Below are positions 25,212-30,693 of a DNA stretch of 32,412 nt, one piece after another. The position numbers and the translations under genes were made by a program. Source of the stretch: a virus; the IMG/VR virus record IMGVR_UViG_3300008111_000183, positions 1-32,412 of that record; one strand, 5' to 3'. The first letter of the stretch is position 1, and each line of letters begins with the position of its first letter. The notes under the pieces were generated by a model. It worked only from the letters and a program-made list of their open reading frames with translations, did no database searches and was not told the DNA's origin.

Positions 25212-25241
25212 AGCATAAATGCAGGGAAGTTCTGCAGTCAA
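25212..25241 (-). promoter_or_regulatory. Lysis promoter with inverted spacer box
   Basis: On the minus strand TTGACT (25241-25236), an 18-base spacer, TATGCT (25217-25212). The spacer contains the repeated box in the opposite orientation (AACTTCCCTGCA). Good match to a housekeeping-type promoter. Confidence 0.65.
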
Positions 25242-25327
25242 GTCACCCTGAGCGTGTGTCTCAAAAAAGATTTTTACACACAAAACTATGGATCATCGTG
25301 CTAAACGCCTAAAAATCCAAAATGCCC

Positions 25328-25377
25328 CAAAAAAGTTGCAGAGAAGTGGCTTTTACCCCACTTCTCTATAATGCAAC
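25328..25377 (-). terminator. Strong intrinsic terminator
   Basis: On the minus strand GTTGCA plus GAGAAGTGG pair with CCACTTCTC plus TGCAAC, followed by TTTTTT. It closes the unit ending with the holin-like gene at 25381. Confidence 0.9.
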
Positions 25378-25380
25378 CTT

Positions 25381-25536
25381 CTATCGTCTTTCTCTTGATG
25401 AAAGCAGGGCTGATGTCACGGCACATAGTCCAAAGCCAACTGTGTAGGTCAAGTCTCCATAAACGGCAGAGACTATGGTTGCTACACCCATGGCTAGGGC
25501 TATTACCGCAGTCCAAACTATGTTTTCTAGTTTCAT
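25381..25536 (-). CDS. Holin-like small membrane protein (51 aa)
   Basis: 51 aa: MKLENIVWTAVIALAMGVAT, then IVSAVYG and a second segment LTYTVGFGLCAVTSALL, ending SSRERR. Two membrane helices joined by a short loop and a basic tail are typical of small holins. ATG at 25536 overlaps the stop of the HTH gene (ATGA). It is next to, but transcribed separately from, the transglycosylase unit. Could be another membrane protein; holin is the best guess. Confidence 0.65.
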   Translation of the reverse strand: MKLENIVWTAVIALAMGVATIVSAVYGDLTYTVGFGLCAVTSALLSSRERR

Positions 25537-25739
25537 CTTTTCTTCGTTACCTTCTTTCCACCTCTAGGGTCTGTTCGACCCTTGACCCTTGTTGAGGGGT
25601 CTCTTGTTATTGCTCCATTGAGATTTATTGCCTTTCTTGCAGTTCGGTAAGAAACTCCAAGTTCTTCGGCAACTGTCTCAATAGCCAACCCTTCTTCATA
25701 AAGCCTAATGGCTTCTTCTGAAATCTTTGCAACCTTCAT
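25533..25739 (-). CDS. Small helix-turn-helix protein (68 aa)
   Basis: 68 aa. ISEEAIRLYEEGLAIETVAE followed by ELGVSYRTARKAI is a clear HTH of the resolvase/Hin kind. The rest (RDPSTRVKGRTDPRGGKKVTKKR) is a basic tail. Probably a DNA-binding regulator, embedded between two membrane-protein genes and coupled to the holin-like gene. ATG at 25739 follows AAAGGAAAGG. Confidence 0.75.
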   Translation of the reverse strand: MKVAKISEEAIRLYEEGLAIETVAEELGVSYRTARKAINLNGAITRDPSTRVKGRTDPRGGKKVTKKR

Positions 25740-25742
25740 GAA

Positions 25743-25922
25743 CTAAATCCTTTCCTTTCTTTTGCTTTTGTCGAGTTGTGCTTCTAGTTCTATGATTCTT
25801 CGGTTCTTGATTCTAATAACTCTCTCAAGTTCCATTGAACGGCGCAGTCCTACAACCATTACAAAACAAGCTCCTGCGAGCGCAATAGTTGTTCCAATTA
25901 TCATTCCAGTATCAAAATACAT
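25743..25922 (-). CDS. Small membrane protein with coiled coil (59 aa)
   Basis: 59 aa. The N-terminal membrane helix TGMIIGTTIALAGACFVMVVG is followed by a basic and charged coiled coil (MELERVIRIKNRRIIELEAQLDKSKRK). Similar in shape to spanin-like or holin-regulator proteins of lysis clusters, but no family match. ATG at 25922 comes directly after the repeated GGGGTAAAAA element, and the HTH gene follows after three bases. Confidence 0.7.
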   Translation of the reverse strand: MYFDTGMIIGTTIALAGACFVMVVGLRRSMELERVIRIKNRRIIELEAQLDKSKRKERI

Positions 25923-25946
25923 TTTTTACCCCCCTTCTATATATGC
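25921..25946 (-). promoter_or_regulatory. TATATA-GGGGGGTAAAAA start element
   Basis: Minus-strand GCATATATAGAAGGGGGGTAAAAA leads straight into ATG of the 59-aa gene. One copy of the repeated element described in the findings. TATATA is at -10 distance from a purine-rich leader that can act as ribosome site. Confidence 0.65.
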
Positions 25947-26114
25947 TCATCTTCGAACGCTCCTAGGGTCTACCTGTTTTGTTCCTTGGCAAAACCCACA
26001 CTCGGCAGAATGGTCTCTGCCCAAAGCACCTGCGAGCGCCCTTTCAGGCACTCCGCAAGACCTAAACAAAAGGCAAGCGAACTCTGCGTCTGATAATCCT
26101 GCTTGGTCGCTCAC
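25947..26114 (-). CDS. Small protein with CxxC motif (55 aa)
   Basis: 55 aa: SDQAGLSDAEFACLLFRSCG, then RALAGALGRDH and AECGFCQGTKQVDPRSV. The CGFCQGTKQV part looks like half of a DnaJ-type zinc knuckle. GTG at 26114 overlaps the stop of the 155-aa gene (GTGA). Not recognised. Confidence 0.65.
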   Translation of the reverse strand: MSDQAGLSDAEFACLLFRSCGVPERALAGALGRDHSAECGFCQGTKQVDPRSVRR

Positions 26115-26578
26115 GCTTCCACTTCCCTCTGAACTGAGTTTCTAGCGTCTTTAGGGTCTAATCCCAAAGCAACCATTTTTCTAATAACTTCTTCATCATT
26201 CTTATTTCCAACAATACGACCTTGAGACTTCCAAGTGAACGGCGTAGTTTGTCCAACTGGTAAAACGAATAGGTGATACTGATTAGCGGTATCAACTAAA
26301 AACTCTTCGGGTGGAAAAACTTCCATACCCTCTCTGCTCTCTCCAGCAAGTTCATTTTTGATCCTCTGAAAGTGTCGCCAGTCTCTAATTGCTTTTCTGT
26401 CTATATGTCGAATACTCAAGTGAATAGCACCTTCGTGCGTTCCTTGAAGATACTTTCGCACAACAACATAAAATCTGTTTTGCCACATTGTCTCGTTCTC
26501 GCCAAGCTTTCCTTCTGACGGATAAACTTCTTCGAACTTAGTCCAAGTCGGTGCGGTAGCGCCTTTATTCTTCTTCAC
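26111..26578 (-). CDS. DUF7694-like phage protein (155 aa)
   Basis: 155 aa. ETMWQNRFYVVVRKYL, IHLSIRHIDRKAIRDWRHFQ, RIKNELAGESREGMEVFPPE and LVDTANQYHLFVLP are characteristic of a small protein family widespread in actinophages (DUF7694-type), function unknown. The GTG start at 26578 directly follows the TATATA-GAGAGGGGTAAAAA element. The first gene of a two-gene unit with the CxxC protein. Confidence 0.75.
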   Translation of the reverse strand: MKKNKGATAPTWTKFEEVYPSEGKLGENETMWQNRFYVVVRKYLQGTHEGAIHLSIRHIDRKAIRDWRHFQRIKNELAGESREGMEVFPPEEFLVDTANQYHLFVLPVGQTTPFTWKSQGRIVGNKNDEEVIRKMVALGLDPKDARNSVQREVEA

Positions 26579-26600
26579 TTTTTACCCCTCTCTTATATAT
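26579..26600 (-). promoter_or_regulatory. TATATA-GAGAGGGGTAAAAA start element
   Basis: ATATATAAGAGAGGGGTAAA(AA) on the minus strand, immediately before the GTG of the DUF7694-like gene. Confidence 0.65.
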
Positions 26601-26605
26601 CTCTC

Positions 26606-26803
26606 TCACGGATACAACAAGTCTTTGCAGAACTGAGACATCTGCTCTACTTCCACTCTGCACTCGGCAGGTGTTGTCGCATAGTTAGCAAGTCCGAACG
26701 CCACAAGGAAGGCGAGCGCAATAGCCCAGCCAATAACCAAGCGACCTCTGCGTGTAAGGCGTGAGTTAGTCTTTCGCTCTACCCAAGTAAATACTGCTTC
26801 CAT
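26606..26803 (-). CDS. Single-span membrane protein (65 aa)
   Basis: 65 aa. Basic N-terminus (ERKTNSRLTRRGR), then one helix LVIGWAIALAFLVAFGLANY and a short outer tail with two Cys (AECRVEVEQMSQFCKDLLYP). Probably N-in/C-out with a disulfide or metal site outside. Function unknown. ATG at 26803 sits behind CTAGGGAAAGGGAAAACAA and a spacer-box promoter. Confidence 0.75.
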   Translation of the reverse strand: MEAVFTWVERKTNSRLTRRGRLVIGWAIALAFLVAFGLANYATTPAECRVEVEQMSQFCKDLLYP

Positions 26804-26829
26804 TTGTTTTCCCTTTCCCTAGTGAGATA

Positions 26830-26868
26830 ACTCTATCTTACTTCCCTGCTTTTTTCTACTTCCCTGAT
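26830..26868 (-). promoter_or_regulatory. Promoter with two tandem spacer boxes
   Basis: -10 TAGAGT (26835-26830), spacer with AGCAGGGAAGTAAGA, -35 TAGAAA (26858-26853). A second box ATCAGGGAAGTAG lies 18 bases upstream, where it also encodes the last residues (SGK and stop) of the upstream gene. Confidence 0.65.
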
Positions 26869-27047
26869 TTCTCGGCGTGTTGTTTCGCTAGTGCGAGCAA
26901 CTGCTCAAGACTTCTAAAGTCGCCACCACCTACAAACTCGGAGCGTGTATCAACTCGGCGAGCAATACGCTTCTTAGGGCGTGCCTTGCCAGCGTGCTTG
27001 ATATGTCCAAGCGTTCCAAGTATTGCGCTATCGGGTAAGAACTTCAT
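26856..27047 (-). CDS. Small basic protein, leaderless (63 aa)
   Basis: 63 aa, basic: GTLGHIKHAGKARPKKRIARR, then a Gly-rich link and a helix FRSLEQLLALAKQHAEKSGK. Possibly nucleic-acid binding. There is no Shine-Dalgarno. The -10 TATTAT of its promoter ends six bases before the ATG, so the message should be leaderless. Confidence 0.7.
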   Translation of the reverse strand: MKFLPDSAILGTLGHIKHAGKARPKKRIARRVDTRSEFVGGGDFRSLEQLLALAKQHAEKSGK

Positions 27048-27053
27048 ACCTGA

Positions 27054-27082
27054 ATAATAATCTACTTCCCTGACTTTTTCAA
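27054..27082 (-). promoter_or_regulatory. Spacer-box promoter giving a leaderless message
   Basis: TTGAAA (27082-27077), 17-base spacer AAGTCAGGGAAGTAGAT, TATTAT (27059-27054), then TCAGGT and the ATG at 27047. Confidence 0.75.
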
Positions 27083-27144
27083 GTCTGAACCAAAAGTTTT
27101 CATTTCCGGGTCCTGGACCTCCAAAAACTTTTTCTATCGTTCGG

Positions 27145-27168
27145 CATATATAACAGGGGGGTAAAAAT
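27145..27168 (+). promoter_or_regulatory. TATATA-GGGGGGTAAAAA element in plus orientation, no gene behind it
   Basis: CATATATAACAGGGGGGTAAAAATC on the plus strand, five bases from the 3' end of the minus-strand HNH-like gene. No start codon in a useful frame follows, so it would drive antisense RNA or is a relic. Confidence 0.5.
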
Positions 27169-27172
27169 CTTT

Positions 27173-27754
27173 CTAGAACTTTCTCACTGGTCTTTTGAAG
27201 ATTATGTCCATAAGTTCGGTAGTTAGTAGTCCTCTGCCTTCGTAATCTTTTACAAGTCGTGTTGCACCTAGTTTGAGTTTTCTTTGAGCCGCTCTCTCAC
27301 GATTACAAGTTTTACAATAACGGCACTTATAAGTTCTAGTTCTATTGGTAGCCCACTTGCCTGTGTTATAGGCAGTGTTTTCTTCTGTGTATTCGTGTCC
27401 TCTAGGACAATGAGTAATTTTTGCAAATCTTTCTTGTGTCCTCTGCGCTTGATTTAGGTAGCCCAAGTCAAGTGCTTCTGTCTTTGTATATTTTTTCAAG
27501 TGAGAAGGGTTTACACATAAATTATCTCCGCACACTGAAATTATTACATCACGCTTTGTTATAGGTTTTTCTTTGTTATCAACAACATTTATTTCCCACA
27601 TTAGTCGGCGCACTCTAATTGCAATTCTCTTGCCTTCTACTTTTACGACATATGAAGGATTATTTTTATTGAGTTGTCCAAGCCAATACCAACAATTTTC
27701 ATCTACCCATTTGGTAGGAAAAAGGATTTTACTTTCTAAACTATCTTGCTTCAT
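27173..27754 (-). CDS. HNH-endonuclease-like protein with degenerate catalytic motif
   Basis: 193 aa. The N-terminal part follows the phage HNH pattern: NCWYWLGQLNKNNPSYVV, RVRRLMWEI, then VCGDNLCVNPSHLKKY. The usual Asp-His before the first Cys is replaced by IIS, so the active site may be lost. The C-terminal part has CPRGHEYTEENTAYNTG and KCRYCKTCNRERAAQRK, the zinc-binding half common in free-standing phage HNH proteins. It could bind DNA without cutting, or be a decaying homing nuclease. ATG at 27754 has an ACTAGGGAGAAAT leader. Confidence 0.7.
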   Translation of the reverse strand: MKQDSLESKILFPTKWVDENCWYWLGQLNKNNPSYVVKVEGKRIAIRVRRLMWEINVVDNKEKPITKRDVIISVCGDNLCVNPSHLKKYTKTEALDLGYLNQAQRTQERFAKITHCPRGHEYTEENTAYNTGKWATNRTRTYKCRYCKTCNRERAAQRKLKLGATRLVKDYEGRGLLTTELMDIIFKRPVRKF

Positions 27755-27783
27755 ATTTCTCCCTAGTTAGTTCCCTTGTCTTT

Positions 27784-27812
27784 AGTCTAAACTAGTTCCC
27801 TGACTTTTACAA
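27784..27812 (-). promoter_or_regulatory. Spacer-box promoter (HNH-like gene)
   Basis: TTGTAA (27812-27807), 17-base spacer AAGTCAGGGAACTAGTT, TAGACT (27789-27784). The leader carries ACTAGGGAGA. Confidence 0.75.
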
Positions 27813-27840
27813 CGGCATACCTATAAATAAAAAAGAGGTA

Positions 27841-27874
27841 AAAAATAAAGGGGGCTTTCGCCCCCCTTATCTTT
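27841..27874 (-). terminator. Intrinsic terminator
   Basis: AAGGGGGGC-GAAA-GCCCCCTTT followed by ATTTTTT on the minus strand, after the 74-aa gene. Confidence 0.9.
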
Positions 27875-27881
27875 TAGAACC

Positions 27882-28106
27882 TTACGCTACTGAAACCCAC
27901 TTCACGGCAGTTCGTAGCAAGTTGTCGTAATCGCTCGACATACTTTCATCAAGATAAGCATTTATTTCTTCTTGAGAAACTCCTGCCTTCTTCATAGCGT
28001 TAGACACACGACCCATAATCGCTACGGCATTTCCATCTTCGCCAGTAAGTTGAACTTCGATTTCTGGATACTTCGGTGCGTCTATTCCTGCAAAACTTTT
28101 TCCCAT
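27882..28106 (-). CDS. Conserved small phage protein (74 aa)
   Basis: 74 aa from ATG 28106, chosen because AAAGGAGGG lies just upstream; a longer frame would run through the promoter. The sequence YPEIEVQLTGEDGNAVAIMG, RVSNAMKKAGVSQEEINAYL and DYDNLLRTAVKWVSV is of a type often seen in actinobacterial phages and plasmids, role unknown. Own promoter and terminator. Confidence 0.78.
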   Translation of the reverse strand: MGKSFAGIDAPKYPEIEVQLTGEDGNAVAIMGRVSNAMKKAGVSQEEINAYLDESMSSDYDNLLRTAVKWVSVA

Positions 28107-28134
28107 TTGGTTCCCTCCTTTCCCTAGTAATACA

Positions 28135-28163
28135 AGTCTATGATAGTTCTCTGATGTTTTCAA
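28135..28163 (-). promoter_or_regulatory. Spacer-box promoter (74-aa gene)
   Basis: TTGAAA (28163-28158), 17-base spacer ACATCAGAGAACTATCA, TAGACT (28140-28135). The flanking GGTGTG upstream is shared with the promoter at 31618. Confidence 0.75.
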
Positions 28164-28195
28164 CACACCTAGCGAAATACTTATTTCGGCGTGTT
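28162..28195. repeat. Inverted repeat between divergent genes
   Basis: CGAAATA-CT-TATTTCG (28173-28188), extended by AACACACC / GGCGTGTT (one mismatch). It lies between the promoter of the 74-aa gene and the plus-strand zinc-ribbon gene, where it could be a shared operator. Confidence 0.5.
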
Positions 28196-28202
28196 TCTAG
28201 GA

Positions 28203-28208
28203 TAGACT
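28203..28208 (+). promoter_or_regulatory. -10 box of a promoter copy lacking the spacer box
   Basis: GGCGTGTT-TCTAGGATAGACTTAT on the plus strand has the same flanks as the promoter at 31618 but lacks the middle part with -35 and box. TAGACT is at 28203-28208, 29 bases before the GTG of the zinc-ribbon gene. Confidence 0.45.
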
Positions 28209-28237
28209 TATACCAAGCCAAGAGAAAGGGAACTCAA

Positions 28238-28357
28238 GTGGCAACAAGAACAAAGCAAGTGATGATTTGGATAAACTGCTACCTATGCGGAGAAAAGTTC
28301 CAAATACGCCAAAGAGATTATTACCGCAACCTAATCTGCCCTGACTGTCCTAAATAG
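28238..28357 (+). CDS. Mini zinc-ribbon protein (39 aa)
   Basis: 39 aa from GTG 28238: VMIWINCYLCGEKFQIRQRD, then YYRNLICPDCPK. Two CxxC pairs 23 residues apart form a zinc ribbon. AGAAAGGGA precedes the start. A lone plus-strand gene between minus-strand units. Small zinc ribbons often bind RNA polymerase or nucleic acids, but the target is unknown. Confidence 0.7.
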   Translation: MATRTKQVMIWINCYLCGEKFQIRQRDYYRNLICPDCPK

Positions 28358-28362
28358 TCGGT

Positions 28363-28385
28363 GCATATAGAGTAGGGGGGTAAAA
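28363..28385 (+). promoter_or_regulatory. TATA-GGGGGGTAAAA element in plus orientation
   Basis: GCATATAGAGTAGGGGGGTAAAA on the plus strand, between convergent gene ends at 28357 and 28390. It partly overlaps an imperfect dyad (AGTAGGGG / CCCCTTACT), so it might also serve as a weak terminator. Confidence 0.4.
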
Positions 28386-28389
28386 CCCC

Positions 28390-28959
28390 TTACTCGGTGT
28401 ATTGAGTTTGTAAATAAATAGGTTCGCCTGACTGCTTATCAAACTTACAAGATACGGCGAGCGCAAGCTTCAAACTACCTCTAGCCCCTGTAAGAGTTCT
28501 TTTCTTTCCTTCTGCCAACGCATTGAGCGCACCTAAAGCATACGGCGCACCTGAACCAATAGCATAAACTCCCATTTCATCGTGACACCAAGAATAATCT
28601 TCGCCTATCTCATAAATAGTTCCATTTACCAAAACCATTATTTGAGAGTCTTGCTCGCCATCTTTTGAATATGAGTTTTCCTCAAAACACTTTTTTAGAT
28701 CCGGGATAAAGTGTGTAGTAATAAACTTATCTAACTTTATGCCTCTTGTTGTTGGGTTACATATCGGTGGCTTGAAAACATGAGCCAAAAGATTTATTGC
28801 TCTCATATCCCCGGCCGCACCTAAAAGATAAGAACCATTCTTTATTATTTTTCCATTATCTTTCGGCAAGGTATAAGCCCTACCATCTTCTTCTGAAACT
28901 CTAGAGTCATAGCCAACAACAGCCCAGCCCTCACCCTGAACGGCAGCTATTGTGGTCAC
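28390..28959 (-). CDS. Phage proteasome/HslV-like Ntn hydrolase
   Basis: 189 aa starting (M)TTIAAVQGEGWAVVGYDSR. After loss of Met, Thr is residue 1 and the Asp of GYDSR is residue 17, exactly as in 20S beta subunits and HslV. A Lys in DNGKIIKNG fits the catalytic Lys33 position with a short insertion. SYLLGAAGD and YAIGSGAPYALGALNAL are further family hallmarks (strand H and the GSG turn). Length fits a single beta-type subunit. It probably forms a self-compartmented peptidase or a related chamber. Homologous proteins occur in actinophages, with unknown substrates. No partner ATPase is seen in the window. GTG at 28959 is preceded by AAGGAAAAAAGAA. Confidence 0.82.
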   Translation of the reverse strand: MTTIAAVQGEGWAVVGYDSRVSEEDGRAYTLPKDNGKIIKNGSYLLGAAGDMRAINLLAHVFKPPICNPTTRGIKLDKFITTHFIPDLKKCFEENSYSKDGEQDSQIMVLVNGTIYEIGEDYSWCHDEMGVYAIGSGAPYALGALNALAEGKKRTLTGARGSLKLALAVSCKFDKQSGEPIYLQTQYTE

Positions 28960-28983
28960 TTCTTTTTTCCTTACTGATTTTTT

Positions 28984-29232
28984 TTAGTAGTAGTTAGAGT
29001 CATTCCAAAGTTCATCACGCAAAGCATACTCGTATCTTTCCCCTGAATAAGAGTTTTTCTTACCTATGTCTTCACTCTCTATCAAAGTATCTAAAGAAAG
29101 AACTGCGGTGCATTCTTCTTCTTCAAACATTATTACAAGTTTTGTGTCTCCATCGGCAGGGTCATCAACTATTGCGACCATAAACGGAGCGCTACCACCA
29201 TTTGAATGATAATACTTTTGAACGATTTCCAT
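28984..29232 (-). CDS. Hypothetical acidic protein (82 aa)
   Basis: 82 aa: EIVQKYYHSNGGSAPFMVAI, VDDPADGDTKLVIMFEEEEC, ending ERYEYALRDELWNDSNYY. Beta-rich and acidic, not recognised. ATG at 29232, upstream of and in the same unit as the proteasome-like gene. Its leader holds a TATATA-GAGGGGTAAAAA element and a TCAGGGAAGTGCA box. Confidence 0.7.
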   Translation of the reverse strand: MEIVQKYYHSNGGSAPFMVAIVDDPADGDTKLVIMFEEEECTAVLSLDTLIESEDIGKKNSYSGERYEYALRDELWNDSNYY

Positions 29233-29249
29233 GACTTCAAGAATAACGG

Positions 29250-29289
29250 CATTGCACTTCCCTGATTTTTTACCCCTCTTCTATATATC
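29250..29289 (-). promoter_or_regulatory. Combined TATATA-GAGGGGTAAAAA element and spacer box
   Basis: Minus-strand CGATATATAGAAGAGGGGTAAAAAA is followed at once by TCAGGGAAGTGCA. Both repeated elements are joined here, upstream of the 82-aa and proteasome-like genes, so this unit could be under double control. Confidence 0.6.
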
Positions 29290-29294
29290 GGGGC

Positions 29295-29323
29295 AAAGAA
29301 AAACCCCGCCTTTCGGCGGGGCT
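29295..29323 (-). terminator. Intrinsic terminator
   Basis: GCCCCGCC-GAAA-GGCGGGGTTTTTCTTT on the minus strand, just after the 77-aa gene. Confidence 0.9.
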
Positions 29324-29327
29324 TCCT

Positions 29328-29561
29328 TTAGTCCCATAGGTCTTCTAATCTATCGGGTTCATTAGAGTCATCTACTTCGCCTCTCTCCCTTGAGAAAGTC
29401 CATTCGTGACCGCACTCGCACTTTACTTCTGCTTGAACATCTCCCCAGTCATCTGTCTGAAAATCTTCTTCCCAAGACTTACCGCACTCTTCGCACTCGA
29501 CTTCAAAAGTCACATCTTCGGCGTAGATACCTGAGCCTTTCATACTTCCTTCGTAACTCAT
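29328..29561 (-). CDS. Acidic zinc-ribbon protein (77 aa)
   Basis: 77 aa. EVECEECGKSWEEDFQTDDW followed by AEVKCECGHEWTFSRERG gives CxxC and CxC pairs, a zinc ribbon with a strongly acidic surround and C-terminus (DDSNEPDRLEDLWD). Possibly a nucleic-acid mimic or transcription modulator; not proven. The leader carries CTAGGGAAGGAAAG and is ~100 bases long. Confidence 0.75.
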   Translation of the reverse strand: MSYEGSMKGSGIYAEDVTFEVECEECGKSWEEDFQTDDWGDVQAEVKCECGHEWTFSRERGEVDDSNEPDRLEDLWD

Positions 29562-29671
29562 TTACTTTCCTTCCCTAGGTTAGAGACTCGGTAGGGTGTC
29601 GTATTGTTTCCGCCCCTTGCAAGTTCTAGGCGTTCAGGTGTCCAGCGACTAGCCCCTACCAAGTTACTATA

Positions 29672-29700
29672 AGTCTAAACTACTTACCTGACATTTGCAA
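29672..29700 (-). promoter_or_regulatory. Spacer-box promoter (77-aa gene)
   Basis: TTGCAA (29700-29695), 17-base spacer ATGTCAGGTAAGTAGTT, TAGACT (29677-29672). Confidence 0.75.
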
Positions 29701-29709
29701 GATAGACAC

Positions 29710-29793
29710 TTCACCCATGCTAGGGAACATGGGTGAAAGTGCGGTGAGTAGGGTATCTCACCTCAACGGGGAGCGCAGGAAGGGAATCCGCAC
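29710..29793. other. Structured non-coding stretch with three stem-loops
   Basis: TTCACCCATG / CATGGGTGAA (29710-29737), GGTGAG / CTCACC (29743-29762) nested inside GTGCGG / CCGCAC (29739-29793). No T-run follows on either strand and it is not a tRNA cloverleaf. It could be a small RNA or structured leader. A weak plus-strand frame (29729-29890) overlaps it. Confidence 0.4.
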
Positions 29794-29842
29794 TACTACC
29801 CGGACTACTATTCTAACATCTGAAACTCTCGGTGCAAAAATT

Positions 29843-30154
29843 TTACCCCCTATTAGCAAAGCAATCGGGACACTCGACTTCTCTCATTGAGCCAGCTACC
29901 TCTGAACTAACCTTCCCTGCTCCATAGCAAGTCTCACAATTAGGGTCTCCCTCATCGAGAACGCCAATATGTCTACTAACTGCTTGAACATCCCAACCAT
30001 AATGCTCTTTCATCAAAGTCCCAGCGGAACGCAAGCAAGCGTCTTCATAGGCTTCGCCATCCTTTACTTCAGATCCAGGAACGGCAACGCTCACAATCAT
30101 TGAAAAGTAATCTCCAATAAAGATTACATTCTTTACATTCGGTATCTCATCCAT
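29843..30154 (-). CDS. Hypothetical protein with DnaJ-type zinc knuckle (103 aa)
   Basis: 103 aa. Residues 1-65 are mixed alpha/beta (NVIFIGDYFSMIVSVAVPGS). The end has DPNCETCYGAGKVSSEVAG and REVECPDCFANRG, two CxxC pairs in the CxxCxGxG style of DnaJ-like zinc domains. ATG at 30154 directly follows the GAGGGGTAAAAA element. Function unknown. Confidence 0.72.
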   Translation of the reverse strand: MDEIPNVKNVIFIGDYFSMIVSVAVPGSEVKDGEAYEDACLRSAGTLMKEHYGWDVQAVSRHIGVLDEGDPNCETCYGAGKVSSEVAGSMREVECPDCFANRG

Positions 30155-30178
30155 TTTTTACCCCTCTTCTATATATGC
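30155..30178 (-). promoter_or_regulatory. TATATA-GAAGAGGGGTAAAAA start element
   Basis: GCATATATAGAAGAGGGGTAAAA(A) on the minus strand, directly before the ATG of the 103-aa gene. Confidence 0.65.
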
Positions 30179-30190
30179 CAACAATAACAC

Positions 30191-30218
30191 GAAAGCCCTA
30201 CCTCTCGGCAGGGCTTCT
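30191..30218 (-). terminator. Hairpin terminator
   Basis: AAGCCCTGCC-GAGA-GGTAGGGCTT, with a weak U-tract (TCGTGTT), after the 152-aa gene. Confidence 0.65.
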
Positions 30219-30234
30219 CGCGTCCATAGCCTTT

Positions 30235-30693
30235 CTAGTCTTCTTCTCCCTTGACTAGGGTGAAAAAGAAACTCGCTCCTGTCGGCTCATCGTGAGAATA
30301 ACGGCGAGCGCTGAAACTCTTTCCACTAAACTCAACCTCAATTCGAAAGTCACCTCTTAGTGTCAAAGCCTTCAAAGCCTTATCCAACGGCACTACGGCG
30401 CTTCCCATTTCTTTAGTCCAGCCCATACCTCTTCCGTCAATCCTTACTAAGCCCCAATTCACTCCGACTTCCTTGCGCCATTCGTAGATAGTGTCGTAAA
30501 AAATACTTTCGCTATCGTCCCAACAACCCATACAACCATTGGCGTTTTCTAATACTCCACCCGTGCAGTCACTACATTTCTCCCCGGCTTCTCCACCCAT
30601 ATAACCAATACCGCACTTATTACAGTCAAAGCATTGGCAATCACTATTTAGAGAGAAAGATATTTTTCCCTCTGCTACTCCTATTGCGCTCAT
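30235..30693 (-). CDS. Cys-rich hypothetical phage protein (152 aa)
   Basis: 152 aa. The N-terminal third has eight Cys (CQCFDCNKCGIGYMGG, KCSDCTGG, GCMGC), one or two zinc sites. The rest is alpha/beta (YEWRKEVGVNWGLVRIDGRG, FRIEVEFSGKSFSARRYSHD, EPTGASFFFTLV). Not recognised beyond a general likeness to phage proteins. ATG at 30693 has an ACTAGGGAAAGG leader box. Confidence 0.75.
   Translation of the reverse strand: MSAIGVAEGKISFSLNSDCQCFDCNKCGIGYMGGEAGEKCSDCTGGVLENANGCMGCWDDSESIFYDTIYEWRKEVGVNWGLVRIDGRGMGWTKEMGSAVVPLDKALKALTLRGDFRIEVEFSGKSFSARRYSHDEPTGASFFFTLVKGEED

Noticed and set aside
29739-29793. tRNA-like folding
   Set aside because: Paired arms do not give a cloverleaf, and no T-loop GTTC or CCA end is present.
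29729-29890. Plus-strand 53-codon frame preceded by CTAGGGAAC
   Set aside because: Ribosome-like box too close to the ATG, Thr/Arg-repetitive sequence, overlaps stem-loops and the end of the 103-aa gene. Kept only as a note.
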